NCBI GenBank assembly: GCA_907163375.1
Contig: CAJQUW010011593.1
Coordinates: 186,001-250,000 of the forward strand
Source: Prostheceraeus crozeri
Taxonomy: Eukaryota > Platyhelminthes > Polycladida > Euryleptidae
Length of the DNA: 64,000 bases
Direction of reading: 5' to 3'
In this document: one piece after another, positions 49,401-62,461 of the stretch
Layout: every line of letters begins with the position of its first letter
Position numbering within the stretch: the stretch's first letter is position 1
The notes under the pieces: model-generated
What the model was told of the DNA's origin: nothing
What the model saw: only the letters and a program-made list of their open reading frames with translations
The model's database searches: none
Position numbers and translations under genes: made by a program

Positions 49401-50100
49401 TTGACTTATCGACGGTGTAGGGATTCTGGAAGACAAAAAAATGAAAATGACAGTACGATATATTAAAAAAATAGTTCGGCTTCAGGAAGCTAAAATTGAT
49501 TCTAACAAATGAGAAACATTTTAAGCACATTTATTGGGTTAGCATTACCAACTTCGCAATTTCCTGATAAATCTTATTTTCAACAAAATCCAACACAATT
49601 AAACCTACATTATATGGTACGAGTCTCAACTTTGTCCTGAGATAGGGTTTGGAAGAGAAGAAGGTCTAATATTCTATTCTAAAGGCATGGACTCCTAGAT
49701 ATATAACACCTGGACTGTCAGCCAAAATGTCAGGTGTGCATCAGGGGCTAATCTCCTGTTCATTATGCTACAAAGCAAATGTTTCTTTTAAATTGACATG
49801 AGCATAATAAGTAAAATTTATTTTTTGGCTAGTAACGGCAAATTCTCTGTATCAAGAATATACTTTCTCACTTGAGCTGTGCGTTCGGTAAATATTCGAG
49901 GATAGATACATGTATAATAGTGCAGTCCCATGCATTCCAAATACTTTTAAGTGTATTAATTTTGAGATCGCTCTTTTGAAATCAGATATATATGTTTTAT
50001 TTCTTAAGCCAGATGTTGAGCCATACAATTCTCACAATATTTAAATTTGAGGTAGATGTAATGAAAAAATAGACGTCTTAGGACAATAAATCATATAATA
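46471..50100. other. Intergenic, no gene seen; one GC-rich patch
   Basis: Mostly AT-rich. A patch at about 48949-49090 is GC-rich and repeats TGGGCC/GGCCCA words. It may be a MITE fragment, but its ends could not be defined. The LINE leader may occupy the first few hundred bases. Confidence 0.45.
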
Positions 50101-50136
50101 CTCCCAAATTTTCGAATGTCTCTTTCTCAAGGGTAT
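50101..50136 (-). other. PLE hairpin motif after PLE E
   Basis: On the minus strand: CCCTTGAGAAAGAGACATTC, then GAAAATTTGGGAG. It has the same start and spacing as 12883-12923, about 90 bp past the PLE E stop. Confidence 0.5.
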
Positions 50137-50225
50137 GAAATCACACTGACAGTGGGCAAATTATCTTACAAACAACTAACATAGTACAAAATTCAAACAC
50201 AAATAACTCACAGAGGTCCTACTTC

Positions 50226-50925
50226 TCATACTAAATAAACATTGATATCTGGGCGATACTTAGAAATGAAATCCTTCTCAGATATCTTCCGCTCAATCGT
50301 ATTAGCAAATCCTCGCTTTAAAATAGAAGGTGTCACAAATGAAAGGTCAGGTAACATACCATGAGTTTTAACAAAATGTTTATGAAATAAACTCGAATCA
50401 GTTGTAAGGTGCTCATGCATACGTTGGCGAAAAGAACGAAAAGTCTCACCGATATAAAAACTTTCACACAAATTACATGTCAACTGATATACAACATTTT
50501 TCATGTAACAAAAATTATTATTCTTACACAAACAATTACTAGTACAAAATAATTTTTACTTTAAATGAAACACTTCTTTTCAAATTAGGCTGGGTCACAA
50601 ATACTGGCTTCAAATCAAACAAATGATGCTGGAAACTTTTAAACTCTTTTCTTATATTAGTTGCCTGAAAATCATTAATGAACGGTACCCTTAAATATAT
50701 TTGTTTTCTGTTTGCTTCTTTTCTATGTCTTCTTTTGCTTTCATTCATTGGTTTAGGTTTCATGTATCGTTCAACAATATCTAAAGGGTACCCATTTGCA
50801 AGAAATCTTTTTTTCATAAAATATAGTCCATCTCTGATCTTGCTCATGGTGGAACAATTGCGATGTACTCGCAGACACTCTGTACGTAGCAGGTTTATCT
50901 TTCTCTGCCACGGCACCCAACTATA
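50226..50925 (-). mobile_element. Penelope-like element E relic: RT thumb, linker and GIY-YIG
   Basis: The minus frame at 50539-50916 carries the thumb pattern VPWQRKINLLRTECLRVHRN and RFLANGYPLDIVERY, typical of the segment after the RT palm. The frame at 50226-50531 carries NVVYQLTCNLCESFYIGE and the RSFRQRMHEH helix of a GIY-YIG nuclease, ending SKYRPDINVYL. The RT core is absent and the frame is broken. It is a fifth lineage in this window. Confidence 0.85.
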
Positions 50926-53900
50926 AATCTATAATGTCTATAAATACCTATCGCACCATTAACATAAAATAGTAGTTTCAAAAGAATAGAAGAAAACTTT
51001 ATAACGATTAAATACAACTTCATGTATCAATTCTGCAACTTTCATACAGCATCATGTAGACTTTTATCATGTCAGAAATCAGTGGACTGGACACATAAAC
51101 AATGCCTTTATCATTTACAAAATCTATTGATCGTGAAGCAGCGTCGTCTTTGCAGTTTAATTGTCTGAATGAATTTTACCACAGTATATTCGACTATTCG
51201 ACTTTTTTGCAGTTTATTTCATATATCATTTGTAAACCTCATCCCCATTGTTCGAATAATTTTGCATGTTGTATAGGCAGGAGAATTTAACAAGAATTTC
51301 TGTTGGTCATTTATGTACATGTATAATTAAGCTGTTGCATTGCTAGAATACAGAAAGAAAGCTCTTTCTCATTCACTCGATGCACACAGGTTGTGCGTGA
51401 AATATTGTGTCCTCTTTGATTCAAGATCAAAGAAGACTAATAACATCACAAGTTCAGATTAAAAACTTTTTGTCATTTTTGGCAACCACTTTTCAACTAG
51501 AATCAACCAACTATTTTCGTCAATTCTCCTGATTTTAATCTGTATGCTCTAAAGAACATTTCGCACGAGTCACATTTTTGGATATTCAAAACATACAAGT
51601 GTCCGTCACATAATGATTAGGAGTCCATGTCTAAAGGTCTCAATTTGTATTTGCCTTGTTTATTGAGTCTTAAGATATCTACTGATTTTCTTTACCGTGG
51701 TATTTCTTCATGTATGATTGTATGCGTTATATAGACTACTATCGTTTATTGAATAGAGATTTATAATAATAATAAAATGATATAATTATAAAAATAAATT
51801 GCTTAATACTATTATCAGTATTTGTTTTTGTAATTTGAATCTAATGCAGGAATTAGAGTAAATAGATTTCTGACTGTTCATTTCAATATTTTGCGTCGTT
51901 CGCAGTGTTTTGAGCCAGTTCGGACATTCTAAATTTTAAAAAAGTCATGATATTTAATATATCAATTTTTGAATGGAATTCTCAATTTTTGCCAAATATT
52001 TTTATAGTGATAAGATGAAACTGTCTTTATTATTTTAAATTTTTAATCTATTGTTGTCTATTTCGATCATCAGTAGAAAATTAAGTATAGGCTATAAAAC
52101 TACAGTGCATGCGTTTTTACACCAAAACCTAGATGCAGCATATGAGAGACGAAAACATTTCACTTCGATTGATCATTGTGAGAACTGCTGAAGTTTCAGA
52201 AAACTCAGCATGCAATGAGTTGCTGACTCTCCGAAAGTGCACATTTTGCTTATGACGGATCTGCAAATATTGCATTTAGAATCTTGCACATAATGAAGTG
52301 ATGAATTGCGTACCTTTGAGTATGTACCAGAGAATTCGATTAATTTGCAGCAGGGAATGGAGCAGAAGACCACAGAGAAGATTGGACAGAATGAATAGCG
52401 GACTATACACCTCTACAAGAAAAATCCAACATGATTTAAACATTGTTGCAAATATACTACGGTACATGAATTGCAAATATGCTCCTTTATTGATATTTAT
52501 TTCTTACACGCAAACATCGAAAAACACTTGTTCGTTGGTACCGGTACCGTAAATTTTGCAAGATAACTAATACGAAGTATAACTAGCGGCAAATTTTTTG
52601 TTGGCATTAGATACGTCGGTGTAAATAATCTATGATGTGATGCTAACTTATTCTATTCATTTGTCATGTAGGAATCTACGAAGAACAAACGGTATTTTCG
52701 CAGAATACATTGATGTCATTTGTCAATGGATAAAACTCCCTGGATGTAATAGGTCATTTGGTCCTTCCACAACTTCATAATTATATGACTTATTATATCA
52801 AGAACAAGATTTTCTACTCCATGTTTCATCAGTCGTAGCCAGCATGCAAAATATTATTTTCATGAAATATGTTAGTCGTCTATCAGACATATTCCTTCAT
52901 TCTATTTCCATAATCAATGTCATCGTTGATTATGGGAAATGTAAACATGTAAACTTTTATAAGATGACAGTCAACTAATGCATATAGGCCCCTACAGAAT
53001 AGGCACAATAGGCTTCGATTTTACAATTATTGGAAAACTTAGTTATATGACACATATGCAATCAATGACTTACCTATTGCTTATTCACAAAATTATGGAC
53101 TTCGGTGAATTGAGCAAAATTGGACGGAAGAAGATTGCACACAAACAGTCACAATGAATGGTAGAGAAAGTGAAGAGAAAATGATCCAAGTGTGCATGCG
53201 AAATTGACGTCATCTCAGTGGTGATGCATTGGAAAGTTCATCCGTGTTTAGGGAATGCTGATGGGAGAAGCGAGAGGCGAGCTTTGATATAATTGGTGGC
53301 GAGAGAAGTTTCCCTTGTTCATCACTTTCCACGTTTCCACCTGCATGATCGGCACTTGAAAGGGAAGTTTCATAACTGTCGCAAATGTATCGGGAGCACC
53401 AAGTTACGCCGACAGGAGAGACAAATGACCACACGCTTTCATCTCCCGATAACTGCCCAACAGCTCTCTGTCGGGCAGATATTGGCCCATCATCATATTA
53501 TCAAAATTTTTCCACTGGTGATCAGACGTTGAGGGTATGGCCTGTCAGTGCATGTTTCTCTATCAGCGCCGGTCTGACTACCGATATGAATAAAATTGTG
53601 TGAAAAAGTGCAAACCTTGCTCATGGCTACATCAGCAGATCACACTGCAAGACCGTTTGAAAACCATTCATGTCACGTCCATCTACAGTATTTCAATGAA
53701 ATTATTCATACCCTTTGACGAGATTTGATTTCAAATTGTGTGCAATTACTCAACTATTGATTCAACAGCACAACCTTTCAGGTTATTTGTTAAGTGACCA
53801 GGTTTTATTTAATCGGAAATTGACTATAAGCCTCAGTCACGCTGAAAGCAAGCAAACACGAGCATCCCGAGAAAACGCATTTCCGCAAGCTATCATTCCC

Positions 53901-55157
53901 TCTGATTTGCTTTGCTCACGGTTTGGCAGTCTATAACCGGTGTGATAACTCAATATTAGCTGCAAAACGCTTTGATCGGAAACGCTTGGAAAAGCTGGCA
54001 GTGTGGCTGAGGCCTAACAGCTGACATTGGCTTAAGTGTCAATGTGCTCTGTCATTTTTAGTTTAAGATAATAAAATTCTTCAAATATTTTCATCCATGA
54101 TCTTAATAGTAAAAAGGATGATTTGAAATAGGTATTTTAGCATAATTCACGCTTTGCCAGTAATCTTATGCAGTAGAGAATAGTTATAGTGAATTGCAAG
54201 AACATAGTAAATTGATAGAAACAAGTGAACTTAATAGATCATCCACTTCCACTATATCAAATATACAAAGGAGAATAGAAAAAATACTGCGCTCTTATTT
54301 ACAGGGAACGAGCTACTGACATTTTTTCTTAACTTTCAATTTGCAGATTGTCAGTTAACATCCGTAGAGCGACAAGTCTAAAGTGACACTTCCACTCACC
54401 TTGCAAGTGAGGGACTGCAAAAAAAATTGCCACTCTGAAGGTTGTTTTTCAACATTTAGTGTCAGAAAAAATCACTCAGACCTAACAAAGCTATAAATAT
54501 TCTGAAAACTCTAAACATCTTTCATATCATTAACATAAAATGTTTAGATTAGATATATGTTGCGCATCTTTACAAAAGGACGTCAAGTGCACAATACCAC
54601 AAAATCCGATTTTTTGGAATGGTCCTACACTCAATAATGACTTATCATTCATTTGATCATTTATCATCAGATTTACAATTCATAAGATTTTGATTTCACT
54701 TTTAAGGTCTATTTTTTGTTTACTTGGCAGAATGATGGAATTTTGTGAAGCATTTCAAGCAATCTTCGCTTCAGGCATAGTGGGATGTTCCTGTGTTTGA
54801 GTAAGTTGGTGTATTGTCCGAACCTTCTTCAACCACCATTTATTCTGTGATCTATTATAAATGCTCAAATATCTCTAAATAATCAATCTGACAGCTTTGT
54901 AGATTAATCTGCAGCTCAGTCACATGTCAAAACTTGCGAATGCCTTCGTTCGATAGAAGCGAACATGAATGTTGAAGTAGGCACTGTAAGCCATTTTCAG
55001 AGTGCCCCATGTTGGCTGGTTGTAGCCTCTACATCGCTGACCTTTCAGAAACGTATTTCACTTTTTATATTTCAACTATTGGATTAAAGAAATTGGTCAA
55101 ATAATTGTGGAAATTACTGTCTAATGAAAACACACTCAAGTTTTCGGAAATCCGACA
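50926..55157. other. Intergenic, no gene seen
   Basis: AT-rich with only short chance frames. Confidence 0.6.
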
Positions 55158-56292
55158 CTCTAATAAGCAAACATCGGCAATGATAAAATGATATCATTTG
55201 ATTCTTAGGAAAAATGATATAAAATTATATCATTAAAATTTTTTGTTCCATTGTATTTTTTCGTACATTAGATAGTGGTTGCCTAACCAACTGCATATTC
55301 TATGCATATTTGTAATTCGAATATATAAAGCTTGGTACGTATGGCTTATCTCCCCGCGGTTTCAAATTTGTCTTAAATCAGCAAAAATGAATCAATCGTC
55401 ACAAAACTTCAGAGACACGTATTTGAGCGTATTTTCTGCTCACATGCAAAAATCTATGTAGATCGGACAAGCACTTCTTGCATTAGAGATGATAGCGTGA
55501 AGTGTAGCGATGTCAGCAGTTTGATCCGACTCCGTCTGTTCGACGCATTATTATTACTTGTGTGTGCATTTTTCTCTCTCCATCCTCATCGCATCCGCTG
55601 CCATTTGAAATCTTCCCACGACCACTACCCTCACAATCCCACACCTTAAGTTAAAAGTGTTGGTGTGAGGCATGTGGCCTGGTTATCATCACTTCACGAG
55701 TTGTTAGGAAATGACTTTGTTGATCTCAAGTGCTTTCTACCCTGACGATGAGGTCAGGCAAAGTCAGATCAAGCTGTTGACATCGCTACACTTCACGTTA
55801 TCGTTTCTTAATCAAAAGCATTTTTGATTTGCTTGAATTTTTTTTTTTGTGAGAAGAACATACACTGAAATACGTGTCTGTAAAGTGTTGTGATGATTGA
55901 TTCATTTTTACAAATTTTAGGCAAAGTTGAATACGTGGGGAGGGGGAGGTAGCCCATAAGTACCTAAAGCTTAAATCAAAACTTGCGATGTCTAATGTAT
56001 ACGCCATAGCCCATATCTAAAATTTCATAATACAAGAGGCTTTGTATGACTAAACTGCTTTCTTCGGTCTTCCATTATTTGGAATAAATCGATGTTGCTT
56101 GCAATTCATTTTTAATTTCATTGCCAGGAGCAGTAAAAGTAGCATGGTAGCAGTGTAAATCGAAAAATCTGCATGACTAGATCTTTTTACGGTATAGGCC
56201 TGCGTATATTTCACTGAGAAAACTGGTGTATTTTCATTATAATAAATAAAATGATATAAAATGATATCATTGCCGATGAAAGCTAATAAGGG
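55158..56292. repeat. Large imperfect inverted repeat (foldback-like), ~1.1 kb
   Basis: The outer ends match in inverted orientation (CTAATAAG..CATCGGCAATGAT near 55160-55185, mirrored near 56263-56288, each beside an ATGATATCAT run). Inner arms at about 55325-55535 and 55745-55985 also mirror each other, sharing AAAATGAATCAATC and GTGAAGTGTAGCGATGTCA. Arms are diverged (roughly three quarters identical by eye) around a ~200-bp centre. No transposase was seen, so this is a foldback or MITE-type element. Confidence 0.75.
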
Positions 56293-59275
56293 ACTAGAAC
56301 GGACATGGACAATTAAAACAATAGAACGTCGTGGACATGCGTTTCCATGACAACGTCACCTAAGCGATGGCTGATTCAATTGTCTGATAATAGAAAGATA
56401 CTGGCAGCTTATCAGTGTGCTTTGAAGATTCTTATGATTTCTATCATTTCTCTTCATAGTTGAATCATTTTGATAAATTAACTTACAACAGATCTCCTTG
56501 CATCGAGATTTTACAACTGTTGCATGTTTAAGCAATTTGATTCCCCTTTACATGTAATGCCATTGACCAGATCGGTGCCCTAATGAGCGGCTGAAATTGC
56601 CATCAACAAGCAGTTCTTGTCTATTCTACTTTCAGTAACTTCATCCAGGCGAAAGGTTGGATTACTATGGTTTCCACTATCAACGGCTTCGACGGTGATT
56701 CAATGTGCCACACTCTCCCCTACCTACTATAGTCTATGAAAAGTAGTCCGAGAGAAAAATTGCCTCTTTTGTTCAAGCTTGTACCACAAAATCTGCCATG
56801 CATTTCCAAATTTTCATAGGCATGGCCTTGCCGTATGGCACCTTTGGTGTTATAGGTGTTTGTAATTTAAACAACATTATTTATCAATATTCTAATTTCA
56901 TTGATACGGCGTGTGCTCACAAAATGTGTTGCTTTCTAATTTGTAGGAATTAGCGAATAATCCATATTTCATCATTTTTGAGTCTCGAAATTGTCAACCA
57001 GTCTTGTGCAAGATCAAAAACAAAAGTAATGATATCTCGTACAAGGACGTGAATGTGCACATGTAAGCAAAAAATGAATTGATGATTGTGCATATCATTA
57101 ATTGAATAGACTAATTAAGACAAAAAAAGATTGAAGAAAAATCTTTTATGGAAAATGATAAAAAATGTCAGAAGAGCTGCAAAGGAAGTGAATCAATGAG
57201 CTTCTAACGATAAAAATAATGCTCATTTAGCAGAAATGATGACTGAAGGCCTTTTGCCCATTTCTTAGATATAGGGCTACAAGTATGCGGAATCCTAAAA
57301 ATAAGCTTTAATGCAGAATAGTTCTGAACCGCTTTTAACATTCAATCTTGGGATGCTGATTTCAAATTCGATCTGTATTTCATTTTCGTTGGAACATGTG
57401 TAACATCTTGCGCGGCAGCTTTCCATTTTTTGTAATCGACAAGCATAATATGTGCCGTGTAATAACATCTCATTCCTCTCCTGCGAACGATACAGCCATT
57501 AAGTAGCAGAACAGATGGTACAGCTGATATAGCTTCGGCATGCTTTCGCATCGATGATCATGACAGAAACCATAAATGTGTTATCTTTCTGACATGTAGA
57601 ATGCATCCAGGGTCGCGGATCGGCAGGCCTACTCTTTGCATACAACCTGCAGCATCCATCCACACCTTCAACGATAATGAAGGCTATTTGAGGGCCAGTG
57701 AATATCTGAAAATGCGCAACATTGTTGCAAGAATATATTCATCAATGATATTGCTCGAATTTGAAATGCATGCAGCCATAATGCGGCCCTCTCATCTTGA
57801 GCTGCTCGGACGTAATTAGTTCTTTTGACATATATAAAGCGTAGGCCTCTATAATACTGTATTTGTTATACCATCATGATTAACTTCATGAATACCTTAC
57901 TTTTGATCTATACATTCACCACTTTGAGCCGGAGGTTTGCCAAAAGCTTTGCAAAAATTATGCGTAATTTAGAGTTGGATTACTCATTCGCCTGGTTTTC
58001 AGAAAAGTCGAACATTAACAAACCGGAAATCGAAAAATTTCCGATAATCGTTTAAAAAGGAGATATTCGTCTCCCTTTGTCTCACGCGAATGTTCAAGGT
58101 CAAGGAAGTGTAATTAAGCAAAATTAGAGAACACACGTGAACTTCAACTGTCTACTTTATTACGTAGTATCAAAACCATTCGTCAAATAGAAGAATTTTT
58201 CACACTGTTTTCACGAACTCATTTTATTCCAAGAATTTTCGATTACTCAATGCGCTCCTCAATTTACTTTCACGATCTCAATTTTGCGCTGATTCGTCAG
58301 AATTCAGACTTAAAATTACACTACTCAATTAAAAAGCTGTTCTGACATCAGTATTGAGAAAAACAGCCTTTATTTAATGGATCGCTGCAAGATGGCCAAA
58401 TTGGAAGAGATGAATTTTCAGGCGCGGCCTGTCCCGGGCCCGTGTTAGTTGCAAAATATCAGGCCCAAGCCCGGCCCACGTACGGCTCGGCTCTTGGGAT
58501 ACCCGGTCCACTTACAATGCATGCAGCAATGTAGGGGATAAGACGGGTAGTAGGATGAATGCACAAGAAAAATGACACTGAGATTGCCAAATCATCCTTC
58601 AAATGAATCAAAACAAATATCATGTCTGTTGAAACTATGACCATGGATGAATTGCGGACAATGTGAAAACATTATCATTCTGCTTCATTTAGCAAGCAGA
58701 TTTCAAACCGTCACTGAAAGTGATCATTCAAATCATATTTGAGGGTTATCTGACATTTAAATAAGACAAACGGGTAAACAGCTTTTTAATTACACACCTC
58801 TATTGTCTAATGCTGTGTCGGAAAATTCAGAAATCTCTTGAAAGATAACTGAAGCACAACCCCATTAATCTTTCCTATTCTAACAAAAGATGCACATGGA
58901 AATACACCACACGCTGATCGCAAAAAAACGGATAATTCGACAGTGTCTTCAATCGTGCAACAGAAGCATTCTTGAAGAAAATGTTATTGTGGACCATTTT
59001 GCCAATTCTGTCAGGTTAATGTTCAACAAGCTTCATTTTTTGAATGGCAAGCAATATGCATACATGCAGCGCAGACTATCAGAAATAAACGTTAGTAGTA
59101 AGTAAAACTCCACTTCTGGATAGCGCAAGATGGCCGCCATCGAAAAAAGTCGCTGACGTCCCCCCCCCCTCCTGTCACCCGAGTCGGTCGTGGTGAGTCG
59201 CCGTGTTGCTTCGAGTCTGACGTCCACCCCCCTCTGGCCGGCCGACGTAGCGCGAGGTGATGTGTGATGCGCTCT
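56293..59275. other. Intergenic, no gene seen; GC-rich repeat patch
   Basis: AT-rich except 58415-58510, which repeats GGCCC/GGGCC words and may be a MITE fragment. No supported gene. Confidence 0.5.
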
Positions 59276-59329
59276 CCAGGTTGGCGTGGTGTGCCGACCA
59301 GGTTGGCGTGCTGTGCCGGCCAGGTTGGG
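59276..59329. repeat. GC-rich 22-bp tandem repeat, ~2.5 units
   Basis: Units start CCAGGTTGGCGTG at 59276, 59298 and 59320 (partial). They lie within a GC-rich, C-homopolymer-bearing patch (59155-59340) unlike the rest of the window. Confidence 0.9.
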
Positions 59330-59345
59330 AGGGTGGAATGTCGTA

Positions 59346-60170
59346 GCTCACCTGAAAAAATCCTAAGTGTCAGAGTGGCTTTGTATGGGTAAAATTTTGA
59401 AAATTTTCCAAAGTGTCGCATTTCGACCTGGGACCCTGACCAAAGTTTGTTTCATCAAATTTCACTGACCCCCCCCCCCCGACAGCAATCTTCTAACTTT
59501 GGTTCTAGTGGACGGATTTTGTCTTACAGCTACTCGTTTGAAAGAGGAGAAAAAAATGCTCGGTGACATTTTTTTGTTGCGAGTCAATCGGACCAGCCGT
59601 TCAAAAGTTAGAACTGTTACAAGATTTTAGGTCGGAGCTCACCTGAAAAAATCCTAAGTGTCAGAGTGGCTTTGTATGGGTAAAATTTTGAAAATTTTCC
59701 AAAGTGTCGCATTTCGACCTGGGACCCTGACCAAAGTTTGTTTCATCAAATTTCACTGACCCCCCCCCCCCGACAGCAATCTTCTAACTTTGGTTCTAGT
59801 GGACGGATTTTGTCTTACAGCTACTCGTTTGAAAGAGGAGAAAAAACTGCTCGGTGACATTTTTTGTTGCGAGTCAATCGGACCAGCCGTTCAAAAGTTA
59901 GAGCTGTTACAAGATTTTAGGTCGGAGCTCACCTGAAAAAATCCTAAGTGTCAGAGTGGCTTTGTATGGACAAAATTTTGAAAATTTTCCAAAGTGTCGC
60001 ATTTTGACCTGGGACCCTCACCAAAGTTTGTTTCATCAAATTTCACCGACCTCCCCCCCCGGGCACCAAACTTCCAATTTTGCTTCTGGTGATCGTAGAA
60101 AGTCGTGCAATAGCCCGTTTGAAAGCTAAGAGTGAGACAAATTCAGTGAAAGAAACGGTTTGTTAATATC
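59346..60170. repeat. ~290-bp tandem repeat, nearly three units
   Basis: Units begin GCTCACCTGAAAAAATCCTA at 59346, 59637 and 59927. The first two are almost identical, each with a poly-C run after TTTCACTGA. The third diverges after about 140 bp. The array ends about 150 bp before a compact promoter, so it may be the edge of the virus-like element or a host satellite. Confidence 0.95.
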
Positions 60171-60320
60171 TGTCTTCGTTTAGATGTGAGACACCATTCA
60201 AGATTTTGGGAGATTGGCGAAAAACGACAGAGTTAGAATTTCCCAAGAAACAGCTCCAGCGGGCGAATGAAGGCTCGGATTGGTAAACGGAGGCCAGATT
60301 TGGAATCAGCTTGATGTTAT

Positions 60321-60449
60321 TGTCCAATGAGAATCAAGCATTTCTATATAAATAGCGAGCCTTCCACAGTGAGAATCATTCCATCGTTGAATCACACGAG
60401 TGACGGACGCACATTTTCTCTCTCTCTATTCTATTATCCAACTAAAATG
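60321..60449 (+). promoter_or_regulatory. Compact CCAAT/TATA promoter with short leader
   Basis: CCAAT at 60324-60328, then TATATAAATA at 60345-60354, then a leader of about 70-75 bp to an ATG at 60447. GTAAGT follows directly after that ATG, and a pyrimidine-rich stretch ending TTTTCAG closes at 60516, so a short intron (60450-60516) is plausible. Such tight spacing is typical of strong RNA polymerase II promoters. Confidence 0.65.
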
Positions 60450-60606
60450 GTAAGTCGCTACTTCCCTCCCTCTCCTCCCTTGAACGTAAACTTAATACAA
60501 TCTTTTTCATTTTCAGGCATCTACTCCATCTGCTGCACTAGTAGGACAAAATGGCAGTCAAACGTTACAAGGTTCGCTACGATCAGATCATCTACAACTG
60601 AGGCCA

Positions 60607-61221
60607 GTGGAAGAAACAACCAAGGTACATAATCCTACACCGCTACAGCGTAAATTTAAACAAGTCTTGCGTTATGACGATCATGGTGTGGTACTCCAAA
60701 CGGGAATGCTCCCTTCCACGGATGTCAAGATAATGCACAATCAGTATGGGGACTACATACTGATTCCCGTGAGTCCGTACATTCGCCGCCAACTTGATAT
60801 TATTGAGGAGTACGTGACATTAAATATGGACATTCCTACTCCTCTTGCTCAAGAGTGGAAGGCGAGAGATGACAAGGATACTCCCTATAGAAAGATTTGG
60901 GATGGTAATCACATTTGCCTACCGGTATCACATTGGTGTACTTACTATAAGAAGGAGGGAGATCAATCAATACCCATCAGACGTGATGAGCTCGGAGAAG
61001 GTACTTGGGATATCCTTTTCAAAGTGAATGGGCTATATTATGGTCGGCACAAGGATAGTAAGATAGCCTCGCTCTCCATGCATATGGAATCCATCCTATA
61101 TATTCCAAAACCACCCAACGTGGACGACATAATTGATCAAATCCTTAACAGCAATGGTACGAAGCGCAAGTCGGAGAAGAATTCTGCCTCAAAACGCAAA
61201 TCAAAGAAGGAAAATTACTAG
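60607..61221 (+). CDS. Unknown conserved-looking ORF of the virus-like element
   Basis: The open frame of 204 aa extends upstream without a stop to the splice-acceptor-like site at 60516, so the real protein may be somewhat longer. It is soluble-looking, with two tryptophan/tyrosine-rich parts (ISPY-like IPVSPYIRRQL, and LPVSHWCTYYKK), a LYYGRHKDSK segment and a strongly basic serine/lysine C-terminal tail (KRKSEKNSASKRKSKK) suggesting nuclear or nucleic-acid-binding behaviour. I do not recognise the family. It is first in the gene run and directly follows the TATA promoter, so it may be an abundant or early product (inference). Confidence 0.65.
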   Translation: MEETTKVHNPTPLQRKFKQVLRYDDHGVVLQTGMLPSTDVKIMHNQYGDYILIPVSPYIRRQLDIIEEYVTLNMDIPTPLAQEWKARDDKDTPYRKIWDGNHICLPVSHWCTYYKKEGDQSIPIRRDELGEGTWDILFKVNGLYYGRHKDSKIASLSMHMESILYIPKPPNVDDIIDQILNSNGTKRKSEKNSASKRKSKKENY

Positions 61222-61432
61222 TCCTTTCCTAACTCTACCCTATGACAATTCGCTTATGTGCTTTGAGTGTCGAGACGTTGTCTTATTAGATACATTTTAC
61301 TTCTTCGTTGCCATCATATCATTTGTGTATTTTGTCGTGAAAAGCATCGATGTAATTCTTCATTTTGTAATATGTTATAGAACGTTTCCTTATATGTGTA
61401 AATTTCCGTTTTAGGCTTCTATCATCATTTTT

Positions 61433-61963
61433 ATGGATTGTGAGGGTGAACCTGTACAGGAGCTCAGTGCTATTGCTATGAACAATTGGACATATCAGAT
61501 TGTTAGTGTCTATCATCAACATGCCAACTGCGATCCCAATGTTGATCAATGGGCGAGAAAACACATTCATGGACTTAATCTGAAATATTTGCAAGACTAT
61601 GGCTTTTCTTGTGAGAGTGCTCTTCTTATTGACTTTAAACGATGGTTAGCTGCTTTCAATGTTATACGCATCTTTTGTAATAATCCTGGTAAGGAGAGGA
61701 AAGTATTTCCCAATCTAATCATTGATGATATTTTGCTCCCGCCTTGGGATAGTAGAGTGAATCAACACTACCATGAAGTCACGAAACGTTTTAAGGATTT
61801 GTCTGTTCCTATTTTGTCTGTTCGTTGTAGTAGCTACGTTCATAACCAATGCTTCTTTCCTCCTTACCTCAACACTGCCAAAGTCCTGTATGGTTATCAT
61901 TGCTCGCTGTATGATAGTTACCAGCTGTATCTATTTTATCTCTTTCAAACCATTGATTTATAA
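61433..61963 (+). CDS. DEDD-type exonuclease-like ORF of the virus-like element
   Basis: A 176-aa frame starting MDCEGEPVQELSAIAM. An Asp-x-Glu pair inside an initial beta-strand is the first motif of DEDD (DnaQ-fold) 3'-5' exonucleases. Later parts (HIHGLNLKYLQDYG, ALLIDFKRWLAAFNVI, and YVHNQ near the end) would fit the remaining helices and the final motif. The match is by pattern only. In a DNA element with its own polymerase such a nuclease could process replication or integration ends (inference). Confidence 0.45.
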   Translation: MDCEGEPVQELSAIAMNNWTYQIVSVYHQHANCDPNVDQWARKHIHGLNLKYLQDYGFSCESALLIDFKRWLAAFNVIRIFCNNPGKERKVFPNLIIDDILLPPWDSRVNQHYHEVTKRFKDLSVPILSVRCSSYVHNQCFFPPYLNTAKVLYGYHCSLYDSYQLYLFYLFQTIDL

Positions 61964-62050
61964 TGCATGCTTGTTACCGTTATTCAATAAATGTTACTAT
62001 GAGAAGAGTTGTTGTTTTCATGCAATGGATGGGTTAGATAAAGGGCGATC

Positions 62051-62460
62051 ATGTCTTTCTCAAACGACTGCGGAACATTACATTTTCATAGGCAAAGTTT
62101 AAAAGGAGCTGTTCAAGATTATGTGATAAATTTTCATAAAGATGAGACCGACATCGAAGCAGTGGTCGATGATGCTAGCACTCTATTTCTAGAGTTAATG
62201 AATACATTCTCTGATAGCATTGTCATGGCGCGATTAGTTGCGAAATTAAGTTTAGTCATTTTGGAAAGGAAGAGGTGGAAAGTCGCTCTTTCCATTTTTC
62301 TTCCTATTCAATGGAAGTGGTAGATCACCCCCAAGAATTTTTTAAAAGACATATGATAAAAATTGCTGAACGTCTTAACGCATTTAACCATCATGGTAGC
62401 AGTCTAGTGATTGAAGCGATTTCAGATATTCACATTCAACTTTCCATAAAGAAAAATTGA
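62051..62460 (+). pseudogene. Region resembling the N-terminus of Polinton protein-primed PolB (fossil)
   Basis: Open pieces here show a YVINFHKDETDIEAVVDDA segment and, further on, FFKRHMIKIAERLNAF followed by a GSSLVIEAISDIHIQLS strand. This order resembles the start of PolB proteins carried by invertebrate Polinton-like elements. The polymerase catalytic domains are not present in the window. The region is broken. Confidence 0.45.
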
Positions 62461-62461
62461 A

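Noticed and set aside
58415-58510. Possible hAT-type MITE with GGCCCGGG-like words
   Set aside because: Only a short GC-rich patch; ends and copies cannot be shown here.
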